Of a stretch of DNA of 64,000 nucleotides, positions 22,058 to 34,000 are shown piece after piece (position 1 is the stretch's first letter; each line of letters begins with the position of its first letter). The DNA comes from Aedes albopictus (Eukaryota; Arthropoda; Insecta; Diptera; Culicidae), in contig NC_085136.1 of NCBI RefSeq assembly GCF_035046485.1, forward strand, positions 325,776,175 to 325,840,174. Direction: 5' to 3'. The position numbers and the translations under genes are program-made. The notes under the pieces were generated by a model. The model did not search any database. It had not been told where the DNA came from and saw only the letters and a list, made by a program, of their open reading frames with translations.

Positions 22058-25000
22058 GTAAGTACGCTTCTGCACTGCATGCGTTAACCATAATTTAACC
22101 GAACCATTATCATTATAACCATCTGAACATCCCGATTAGAATGAAGTCACAACATTGTGTGTGACACCTCCTTTTGGAAACAACAGAAATTGATACAGTT
22201 TTATTTTAAGTATTTTATATGGGAACATTCATACTAAATGATAAGAAAATTTGTTTTATTTGTATGAACGGCTTTATATCGAATTTCGCTTTATTTTTTC
22301 AAACAGATATATAACAAAATTTGTTGGAGCTGAATATGAATATATTTGCTTATAACATAATTGTAACACAATTTTAATAGAATTTGTTCTGTTTTTGTAA
22401 CAATTTCATATTAAAATTTGTTAGATTTTTGACAACATGATGGTTTTTGATATTTTGATTGTTTCAAAGATTTTTATAAAAAATTCTAAAATAAATAACA
22501 GAACTTGTTATAACTGTGTTATTTTTAGAAACGCTTATTTAAACCTATCTTGTTTAAACCACCCTAGAGCTGAAAGTCCCCATATTAAAGTCAATAATGA
22601 TTATTATATTAAAAAAAAAATGGTTAATTTTTTAATCCAATCAAGGTAATTGTTACACAAACTTTACAGCTTGTTAAAATTTTGTTATTTCCATCTGATC
22701 GGGATACCCACTGCCCATAATAGAGAGAACAAATCGGACGCGAGCCTTTTGATGTGGTGCAGTAAAGTGCGATGGGAAACCCAGGAAAATGTGATAGCAC
22801 ACAGTACTACACCACTGTCAGTAATCGCATAACAGCCCCACATGAATAGGAAACCCACCAAATATGGAACTGATATGCGCGACAGTACAGACAATGCAGG
22901 ACCGGTGGTGATGGTGGTAACGACGGTGGCGAATGCCCAATTCTAATTTCAATTAGCGCAAGCTTGTTCCACTTTTTGACAGGACGATTTTGGCAGGCAG
23001 CCCGCAACCAAGTCATACGAAAAAGCGCCGAATTGGCGAATCGTTGTTGGCAGGTTTTTTTTAACAACTTCACTTCTTTCAGTAGTTTTTGGAGTGCGTG
23101 CATGTTGCAAATTACGGCTCGGATGTTGCCGCTGCGTCGCACCGTCACGTTGCTGCTGGAACAAGTACAAATTGACCAGGACTGATATGAAAATTTATGC
23201 AGTCCCGGCCGGCCGGTGGCGCGCGGTGGTTCATAGGTCGGAAAACAGAGAATTCATAAATGAATGGAAATGAATCAATTAGTATCCGTCGTGGCGCCAA
23301 TCAATAGTTTATGGTTGATTGGTTTTTCAGCTACTGTTACGATGTTTGATAAGCTTTTTGGATACTTTGTGGTGCAGTTTACGAACTGCAACTGACGAAT
23401 TAGGAAGAAATTTCTGAAATTTCGCCCCCCTTGCTCGCTGCGCACCACGTCTTCTTGTACCGGTCGGATGACTCTCGAGAACCATTTTAGTCGGGTTGCT
23501 ATCCGACTTCCTGATGACGTGATCCTCCCACCGTAGCCTCCCGATTTTCGTGGTATGGACGATGGTTGGTTCCCTCAGCAGGTGATGCAGTCCAAGTCCC
23601 GTCTTTCATCTGCATTCCGCCGTAGATGGTACGTAGCACCTTCCGTTCGAAAGCTCCAAGGACGCATTGGTCCTCTGCACGTAAAGTCCATGCTTCATGC
23701 CCATAGAGGACTACCGCCGGTCTAATCAGCGTTTTGTTGATAGTTAACTTCGTGTTATGGCGAACTTTATTCGATCGTAGAGTTCTGCGGAGTCCAAAGT
23801 AAGCACGATTTTCTGCTACAATGTGTCTCTGAATTTCTCTGGTGGTGTCGTTGTCGGCGGTCACCAGTGAGTCCAAGTACACGAATTCTCCGTCGATAGA
23901 AATTCGGGGTGGCGGGCGCGGTGATTCCTCCCTAGAGCCCTTTGTCATCATGTACTTTGTCTTCGACATATTAATGACTAATCCGATTCGCCTGGTTTAT
24001 TCTTCAGTCGAATGTACGTTTCCGCCATCGTCTCAAACTTGCGAGATATAATATCAATATCATCAGCGAAACCAAGCAGCTGGACGGACTTTGTGAAAAT
24101 CGTTCTACTGGTGTATTACACCTTCTAAGGCGATGTTGAACAGCAAGCACGAAAGACCATCCGACCTTGTCGTAACCCTCTGCGAGCTTCGAAAGGACTC
24201 GAGAGTGTCCATGATACTCGAACTACGCACCTCACTCGATCCATCGTCCCCTTGATCAATCGTATCAGTTTAACCGGGAATCCGTATTCGTGCATAATCT
24301 ACCATAGCTGGTCTCGATCGATTGTATCATACGCCGATTTGAAGTCGATGAAAAAGTCATGTGTGGACACGTTGTATTCGCGGCATTTTTGCAACACCTG
24401 GCGGATGGCGAACATCTGGTCCGTTGTAGCGCGTTCACCCATAAATCCAGCCCCACGAACTCTCTTGCAATCGGTGATAGACGGCGGCATAAAATTTGAG
24501 AGAGTATCTTGTATGTAGTGCTCAGTAGTGTGATCCCGCAATCTAAAACAGCTATGGATTAGAGATAATCACATATAGCACATAGGGGATTGGACTTCAT
24601 TGTCAGCACTACAGGTAAACAAAATTGTACATTACCTAAATTCACAACGAAACGACTTTTTCCATCTCAATCAGATACCTGCGTGAACTTGTTGTTGACA
24701 ATGATTGTTGTGAAGATTTTCTGCCAGAAAGTTGATTTTAAACGAGTTCACTGCACCTAGTCCAGTGCCAATCCCCGGAACCAGTGCTGAACTTCCAGCA
24801 AAGTCAGATGGAAAATCCCTTCGTCACCCATCTTTGTGCTGACTAAGTGCAATCGTCTGTGAGTAATAACAGTTTAGAGCTCTTGTGTGGCTTCAGAGTG
24901 AAAGTGAAACTCATTAACTGTGAATCCCGTTGCGGAAATGTTGCGGAGATGATTACTTACGGAAGTGCGTTTGGAAAATATGCGGCAAGTGATATTTTGA

Positions 25001-28000
25001 TTTGTTTTGTTGTGAGGTGCCGGGAATTGGTGCGGGTACCCAAGTAGTTCGAAACTCTACATCATTAATTAAAAAACCCTAATTAATTCACCTAGCGGTG
25101 ATGCCTTAATATATCCAATCTACAATACTCAAGTCATTTAGATTTTTTTAAATCATTGTTGGACATTGAATATCTTCTACTAGTACTAAAGAGATCCAAA
25201 GATCTAAAACTACATAAAACAGTCGCCGTATTGAATTTGGCACGCCGTCTAGGATTTTCTGGTTACTAGTTTTGGACGAAGTCCGACACTCTTCCGCATA
25301 CAAATTATAGTCATATTTCATGGTTTAAGGTTGAAGGATTCGTCATTGATATCACCGTCATCATTGAATTTTCGAAAGCAGTTTTCTTTTTCAAAAAACA
25401 CATGTTCGTTATGAAAATCTATTCACTGTATTCCAAATGGGGAATGGAATACAGTGAATGACAATGACGAATCCTTCAACCTTAAGAGACCTAGTAAAAC
25501 ATCGGAATTCTTGGATTTTTTTAATTCAAATTTTGAGCTCAAGACATTTTTCCCATACCAAATATGCCCATATTGTAAGGTTTCAAAACTCCACTAAATA
25601 GACTCTAGCTCGAGAGATGAGTCATCATCTTGTATTTTGGACCGCCATTTTCGATTCTTCGGTGACCTGCATAAAACAGCTGCCATCTTGTATTTCTAGC
25701 AGCTTAACACTTAGAAAAAAAAAACATGTAAATTTGCGTCACTTGCATGCATATATACAAGCGGCATATATGACGTAAATTTAAAAGCCCAAGAGACGTA
25801 ATTTTCTGTCACATTTATCTGAATTTTTCGTCATATGAAATGTAATGATGCACGATTCACAAATTGTTTACGTCACATTTAACTCAATTTTACAAGAATG
25901 ACGTATTATTAAATCAAAAGACCTATAAATATACGTCATTAAATTGCTTACGTTCATTAGATTCTTTGGTCACCATTTATGGATTACGACACCAAATATA
26001 TCCATATTGCAAAGTTTTAGCTAGAAAAAAGATAAAATTCGGCAACTATGAGCAAGATTACCAAATTTGGAGTGATTTGATATGTCGCATGATAGGGTTT
26101 TGTGTAGTTTCGCGGTGCTGGTCCAGATCATTATGGTCATAGTTTCGGAACGCCTGCACCGATCCGAACCATTTTCAATAGCAAACAATAATGCAACATT
26201 TCGGTTCGATTCGTGCAAAAATCAAAAAAAAAATGCCAATGGAAAGTGCTTTCAAATTGAGTGTCCTTAGTTGTACACATACATACATACACACATACAC
26301 ACAAACACACATACATACATCATTATTTCCCCTCGAAGGAGGAGAAGGTAATGTACTAAATCTAGGAGAGTTTTTTCGTGGATAGGCCAGAAATCGAGGC
26401 CCACATCGTGCTGAAAACACACTGGCATGGAGCATGGGCGTGAAACAACACAGTCGATTAGTCGATTTTTAAATTCCTAGTTGCATGAAAAAAATATATA
26501 TAGGCATCATTTCAATTCATTTAGAATAATAAAACCCATAAGGTACACCGGGGCAAGTTGAAACGGGTGGGACAAGATGAAACAGCGGGTTATCTTGATG
26601 ATCATCATTAGATAGTTAGTAATGGAACTACCATAACATAAACTTTGTGATTCAAACAATCTTTTAATGAAGGTGTTGTGGTAAAAACGAGCTGTGAAAC
26701 TGGCAACACGGGCTGATAATAGATCAAGATAGTAGTGAAGTCTAATACAGTTGGTATAGGAAGTCGCATCTAAAAGGCGTTAATTTAACACCAAAATGTA
26801 TGTATATATTTATTAGAATTTAAGATATGTTTAATAAAAAAGAGTGAATTTCAGCATTGAAGCTGCAAACATGAATGCTGCTGTAAATAATTGGTGTATT
26901 CGTCGATGTTGACTTTCCTCCCCAACAATCTTCAATGATTTTGGGTATCTTGGAATAAGTGCACCATGGATCCCAGACAAAGGCTGGAGCAGTTGGAGAA
27001 AGAGAGCAAGCAATGGCGCAAACATTATGAGGACGAGGAACGACGTATAAACGAAGAATATGAACGTCGTGAAGCTGAAATCGATGCAGAGTTTAAGGAA
27101 GCTAAGAGGAAAATTCAGCTAGAATTCCGCTTAAAGAGAGAGGCGGTAATAAAGCAATACAGAGAAGATAATTCGTGTCAGAAGAATGTGTGCCATAGTT
27201 CTACGAGTCAAGGTGCCTGCAATATCAATCAACAAATCAGTGCACCTACTTTCTTTCGAGAAATATCAGCACATCAGTTGATTTCTATAAAGATATCGGT
27301 AGAGCAAAATACCAATACAAGCTCACTACATGGAATACGAGTTTCTGTGGCACGACACGTATCATTTGTCTTAAATGGACATGGCAGATTTCGTCGTCTT
27401 CGCTACACAGACTACCGAAACAAAAATATATCCAAAATATGCACCACCGGGATGTATGTGCTTAAAAGGCAACCAACTATCAAATTTCTATTATGTGGAA
27501 CTCTGTGTGGAACGGTGATGCTAACAAAAGAAAAAGTTTGTGCGATTTTCGATCCCGGTGGGAGCCGTGTTTACAGTAGACGTAGTGTATTCTTTCATTC
27601 AGGTAGCGATGCGCACTGTGACGATGCGACGTTTTGTGCGGTCCGTTTGATCGAGATAAATGAGTCATTCCATGCGAATACGGTAGCAAAATCGATCAGC
27701 CTTGTTACCATTTTCACGGGTGGGAGAATGTTGTGGTAAAAACGAGCTGTGAAACTGGCAACACGGGCTGATAATAGATCAAGATAGTAGTGAAGTCTAA
27801 TACAGTTGGTATAGGAAGTCGCATCTAAAAGGCGTTAATTTAACACCAAAATGTATGTATATATTTATTAGAATTTAAGATATGTTTAATAAAAAAGAGT
27901 GAATTTCAGCATTGAAGCTGCAAACATGAATGCTGCTGTAAATAATTGGTGTATTCGTCGATGTTGACTTTCCTCCCCAACAGAAGGAAAAATTTCCAAA

Positions 28001-31000
28001 TTCTATTGGAATCTATTTCAAAACTTCGCGTTCCATCTTGCCCCACCCGTTTCAACTTGTCCCGGTGTACCTTAGGTAATTCTATCACCTTACCCTGGCA
28101 ACCACACACCAATGTGTGAACCCTCTGTCAACCATATCCCACCAACACTCCGACATCCGCATGAATTTATGCAGACGCAGAGGTATATTCGGTCTGCTCT
28201 GGATACAAACGATTGCAATCATCACTTCCTTTCGGTGTGATGTGGATACAAACGATTGCAATCATCACTTCCTTCCCCACATTGACCTGCATCCTGACGT
28301 GGCAGGTGCCATTGTCGCCTAAAAACAGAAGATCATCAACGCTCACATACACTGAAGATGCCTGCTAGCCCCCGGCAGACATCTCATTGGTTCCTTATGT
28401 GAGTGTAGCTGATCTGGCGATACTGGAGTAGCATCTACGGGCGGTCAATCAAGCTCAAGCGAAAAAATAGCCATTTTTTTAATCAACCGAATGAAATTCC
28501 TAAAGAAAGTGGCGAAGGAGCTCCGGAGGAATTGCCGACAAAAATTCTAAATATCATTTCGAAAAAAAATTCAATGAAATGGATAAGTGGCCACTTTCCT
28601 CAGAGATTCAGGTTCAAGGAGTATCCTGGAAAGAGGCCAAAGTTAATCAAAAATGTAGAAATGCTCTCAAATGAACTAGTTTCTGGATAACACATATATG
28701 ATGTGTAGCATACTTGGTTGCATAATAAAAAAGACACTAGATCGTTTTCAGCCAGAGGTTACACAGACTGAACGATAACCAACATGAGATAACACACGAA
28801 ACACTTAGTGATCCAGTGGAGAATTTTACGTTTGACGAAAAATTTCCACCGAACAGAGCGGGAATATAACCCATACTCAGAGGCTTATGAAACGGTCAGA
28901 TGAGTCTCCAAGGGGCTTCAGGGGCATTCCAGGGGGTTGTTTTAGGGGACTTGAGGAGCCTTTTAAGGTCGGTCTGTCAAGTTTTGTTGCCATCTCAATG
29001 GGATTACGGGGAATTCTGGGGTATTTCAGAGTCATTTCAGAAAAATTTCAGGGGGTTTCAGGAGCATAGAGGTTTTAAGGGCATTTGATATACTTTCAGG
29101 GCGATCCAAGAGGCTTTCAGAGTCTTTTTGGGGGATTTTTGGAGCATGTCAAAGGCGTCTATTCTATAGGGATTTCAGAGACATTTCAAATTAATTATGG
29201 GATTACGGAGGTTTTAAGGACGTTTCGTGGCAGCTCAGGCAAGGGTCGTATCACAAATCTCGTAGGCACAAATTTCCCACACAGAGGTGAACGTGCCGCT
29301 TGAGCCACTTTTCTGATACCTGATACCTGAAGATTCGTATCCGAAAGGTTCAATAACACCTTTAAGGAAAAACGTCTTGAAAGGCCGCTTCAGCAGTGCA
29401 TCAGAGCTTCAGGCGCACAAATCTCAAGAAGCAAGCTTCAAACAACAGTGAATTTTATTAATCTGTTCTTGCTCAATACGCTTAAAATAAGTAGCTCAGG
29501 TGCGCTGGTTTTGTTTACGAAGAGATTTGTGCTTTTGAAATCGTGAGTAGGTGCCAAAGTCGGCCATTGTGGCGGCCATTTTGGGATTCTAACAAGTCTG
29601 TCCTTAAATCAATGGGCATTTCAGGAGCGTTTAAAAGGATATTGTAATGGGGTCTCTGAAAATCCTCTGAAACTTCCTAAAATGCCACTCCCAAACCCCC
29701 ACGAACCCCATGTAACGTACCTGAGATCCTTCGAAACCCCCTACAACTTCTCCGTAACGCTCCTGTAACGCCTCTGAATTCTGCCGAAAATGCTCTAAAG
29801 CTTCCTGAAATACCTCCAAAATCCCCCTTGTGGGCTTTGTGGCCGTGCGGTTAGCGGCGTCAGTCGTCTAAGCGTTTCGAAAGCCTCGGAGTGCGGATTC
29901 GATTCCCGCTCCACACAGCAAATAATTTTGTAATACCCAGGCGCGTAATTTCTGGCGATGTATCCATTTTTGAACGTAATTTCATTCGCTTACATCGTTT
30001 TCCAACATTTATCACACTCACTATGTACAGCCTGGTTGGCACAGAAAAGTGTCAACAAACCCATTTCAATGGATATTTAGAAGCAGTATCATATTTATCA
30101 CTTTCCTTCTAACTCGGTGAAATATCCGAGAGGCAAGGGATACGGCTCACAATCAACGGATCAGTGTACGAATCCATGCCAATATTTTACTTATATATGA
30201 TTCATCAATCGTTCCGGTTCTAGCGATTGCTAGACCCACTTTCAAGCTGCGGCGGCTGATTTGCTGCGCAGAACGGTTGTAATTTTTACATCAATTTTAC
30301 GACGTGACTGATGTGCATCGAAAATGATGTGATATTACAAGATTTTTTTTTGCTGTGCAGTCGGGGAAAACTTTTCGTCAGGCGGAAAATTCTCCATTGG
30401 GCCACTGGGTGTTATGTGTGTTGTCCGTTGTCTCGTGTATGTAATGTTCAGTCTGCGCAGCCCCTGGCTGAAGACGATGTAATGTCTTTTTTTTTCTCCT
30501 TCACGGAACCTAAGTAAACCACCTGAGCCCCTTCGGAACCTTCGGAAATGCCTGCGTAATGCCTCTGAAGCCCTCAAGACCCACTCGAACCCCATGTAAC
30601 GTACCTGAGATCCTTAGAAACCGCTGAAAACGTAGCTGTAACGTCTCTGAACCCCCCTGAGATGTGGTGGTATCCCGCTAAAACACTTGGGACCACCTGA
30701 AACGCCCATGCGATATTTCTTTCTTCTCCTCTATAAACACCCCTGGCCACCGTTGCAATTGTTCAGGTATCAGTAGGTCGGCTCCAGAGGCTAGGTTAGG
30801 TAGCTTTCCCTCTTTTTATGCAGGAAATAATTAAAGGCGCATAAATTAAAAGTGATTGAAAATAATATGCATAAAAAGAGGCTATCCACGGGTATCTTCT
30901 AAGACTCTTTAAGGTACTCCTTCACAAATTCTTATAAAAGCTTCTGCTGGGATACTTTATGAAAATCCTAATGAATTTGTTTATATGCTTGGAACTTTCT

Positions 31001-34000
31001 CAGAACTTAGTTTCTTCTGAAATTTTTCTAGGTTATGATATACCGCTTGGTTATCTCTTATAAATCGATAAGATTTTTCGATGGAAGTACTTCTGACTTC
31101 TAGGACTTCTTCAGGAAGTAACTCCCTCGTTCTCGGATTAACCCAGGTGGACCTTTTTTTCTGGAGTTTCTTCAAAGGATCTTTGAAGAATTCCTCCACC
31201 AGGATTCAAAATTCATTAAAAAAAATCATTCTGGGTGACCAGACATCCTCTTGAAATTTTCCCAAAAGTTGTTGTTGAGATTCACCAAGACTTTCTTCCC
31301 ACAATTCCTGCAGGATTTTCTCTGATTCTTTAGAATCCAAGAGAATTCTTTCAAGATTTTTTTTCCCAGATTGTTGAAATCCTTTCAGTTAAAGCTTTTT
31401 TTATTTCATCAGGAGTTCCTTTGAGATTCTTTCAAGAGTTTCTTCAGGTATTTCTCCAGAAAATCCTTTTGAAACTCATCCAAATATTGTTCCTCGAGGT
31501 CTTTGTAGGATTTCCACAGAAATCCTTTTTGGAACTTGTGTGTATTAAGAGTTCTTTAGGAGTTCGTATAAGGAACATAGATTTTGAATACCTTCAAAAG
31601 ATTATGCTGGATTCTATCTTTATTCGTCTTTGGAATTTCTCCAGAGTTTCTTACTGTGTTTACTCCAAGATTATAGCATTGGGTTAGAAGTACATAGCTC
31701 TAGCTCCTGTGCATCCAAAAATTTGCGCTGTCGTAAATTTTATGTGTTATTGATGCTCATCCAGAAGTTCCTCCTGAAAAAAATCATGAGTTCCTTATGG
31801 GAACTCCTCAGAAGTTCCTGGAAGGAATTCTGAAGAGTTCCATCAAATAATTCTGCAGGAGTTCTTTCAAGAAATTCTTCAAGAGTTCTTTGGAAACCTT
31901 TAGGATCGACGGGAATCCTCCAGGAATTGCTGGAGAAATCCTTAGATCGCATTGCGGGATCCCAGTTCTGTTCTCTTCTGACTTCTGTTCTCTAAAGGAC
32001 CTTATTCTTGACAGACCCTGCTCTTTAATTTCCCAAAGCAACCTCTGAAGTATTTCCTGGCAAAACTTCCTGAATAACTCCTTTCAGGAATCTGTTTGAA
32101 TCCGCAGAAAATATACAGGGGATACTCAAAATAACTGGGACAGGTAAAATTTTCACTTTTCAAGAAATGTTCAAATCGCTGCAACTTTTCAAAAAGGGCA
32201 TCAAATATTCTAAAATTTTTACTGTAAGTTCATCAACTAGTTGTGTATCAGTGGTCAAAATTTGGGAAGGATTGGGCCATTCTACACAAAGTAATAAAGG
32301 TTCTAGAAAAAGGTATAATTTTCCGATAGCCAATTTTGAGCTGTTATATCTCCGGATTCAATGAACCGAATGCAATGAAATTTTGATCATTTATGACTCA
32401 TATAATGAGCTATTAAAAACATTTGAATTAACTTAAAATTCTTTACACGAAAGAAAATTATTTCGATTAGATTATTTTTCTAATATAACACCAATTTTTC
32501 CAAAACTTCATCATCGTTTCAAAATTTGAGATAGTAATTATAGTTCATTTAAATTTCCTTTAATTGAATTGAATATATTTATGTTTCAAAGAAAAGCAAC
32601 CAAATAGCTTTCAATAAATTGAAAAAATAATGGGATGCATATGAAAAATAGATAAATTTACTGAAAAATTCATGGAATAAATGAAATCGCCATAACTTTT
32701 TTTCTTAATAATAATTTAAAATTAAGTCAACTGTTTTTCAAAGTTCATTATTTAAGTCATAAATGATCAAAATTTCATTGCATTCGGTTCATTGAATCCG
32801 GAGATATAGCAGCTCAAAATTGGCTATCGGATAATTATACCTTTTTCTAGAACTTTTATAACTTTGTGTAGAATGGCCCAATCCTTTCCAAATTTTGACC
32901 ACTGATACACAACTAGTTGATGAGCTTACAGTAAAAATTTGAGAATATTTGATGACCTTTTCGAAAAGTTGCAGCGATTTGAACATTTCTTGAAAAGTGA
33001 AAATTTTGCCTGTCCCAGTTATTTTGAGTATCCCCTGTACCTATTTGATTTACACGTGTGTAAATCAAAAATGTGCCACTGTTCGATCACTTTTGCACAT
33101 TTTGAACGCATTGTCATGCCTACGAACGAAAACATGTTGTACTTTGTATACGCAAAGTTCAGCATATTTGTAGTTCTATGTCAAAAATTGAACTCAATCC
33201 ACCAAAGTAAATCATAGTTAGAGCATTTCAAAATTGGTCACTTTGTATGAAAATCAGCGTTTATCTTGCATCACAGTGTACATAATACCAAAATAATTAA
33301 GACAATTTTCTTCAGGCAGTTACGAGGTATTGCTAGGTATAACAGTGTGAAAACGAAGAACTTTTCATCATCATCATCATTCGATCATCACGCCACCTCT
33401 TTGAATCTCGCAGCAACTTCATAGTATTTTTTCCTATCGATTTCCAGGATCCTTCACCTTCACCTACAACCGAGGCCACGGGGAGTGCCGGAGTCCGATC
33501 TCCAAGATGGACATGTGCACGGAGGACAGCAGGCTGCTGCTGAACTTCCAGGCGTGTCCGGACGTTGCGGGCACCGAAAGTACCGTGGAGGAACTGACCT
33601 GCCTGGCGGGATGGAAGGATGGCAACTCCCGATATCTGGTTGGGCTGGTATCGCACCACCACGCCATTTCCAACGAGGACCGGTATAGGTGCTTTGTGTA
33701 CGCGAAGATCAGCGGATCGGGTAAGATGATGATGTTTTGTCTGAGAAGAGGTTTCAATAATCATCTCGTTTCCATGGAAAACAGGTGCACCGAATGCCGA
33801 TGCCGAGTACAAGCTGGCCCAGTCGGGCGATGCCACCTGTAACGGGTTGGACAGTGCCGAGGTCGGTTCGCGTATCATGAGTCTGAAACGGGCGCCGATG
33901 ACCGAGCGGTGTGACTTTCCGGCGTGGTTCAAAGGCCCCCGTCATTGGCACGCGCTGATGGGCAATGCGAACTTCATATTCCACGCGAGGTAAGTGGAAT

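Larger units (their letters stand above)
26674..27982 (+). mobile_element. Short non-autonomous LTR retrotransposon (BEL/Pao-like ends)
   Basis: Two apparently identical 254-bp LTRs flank an 801-bp interior, bounded by the 5-bp duplication GAAGG (26669-26673 and 27983-27987). A polypurine-like gggtgggagaa precedes the 3' LTR. No protease, RT, RNase H or integrase is present, so it must move in trans. TGTTG...CAACA ends and 5-bp duplications fit BEL/Pao, but gypsy-type elements are not excluded. A primer-binding site was not recognised. Identical LTRs mean a recent insertion. Confidence 0.85.
26541..28075. mobile_element. MITE split by an LTR element
   Basis: The left end ggtacaccggggcaagttg... 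(about 26541-26580) and right end ...caacttgtcccggtgtacc (about 28030-28068) are inverted copies. The flanks read TAA and TTA, so a TA or TTA duplication is likely. The original element was about 220 bp (26541-26673 plus 27988-28075) before the LTR element entered. Confidence 0.72.

Noticed and set aside
33333..33932. 199-residue antisense ORF
   Set aside because: It overlaps exons 2 and 3, whose sense reading has cysteine landmarks and correct splice phases. The antisense frame is a shadow.
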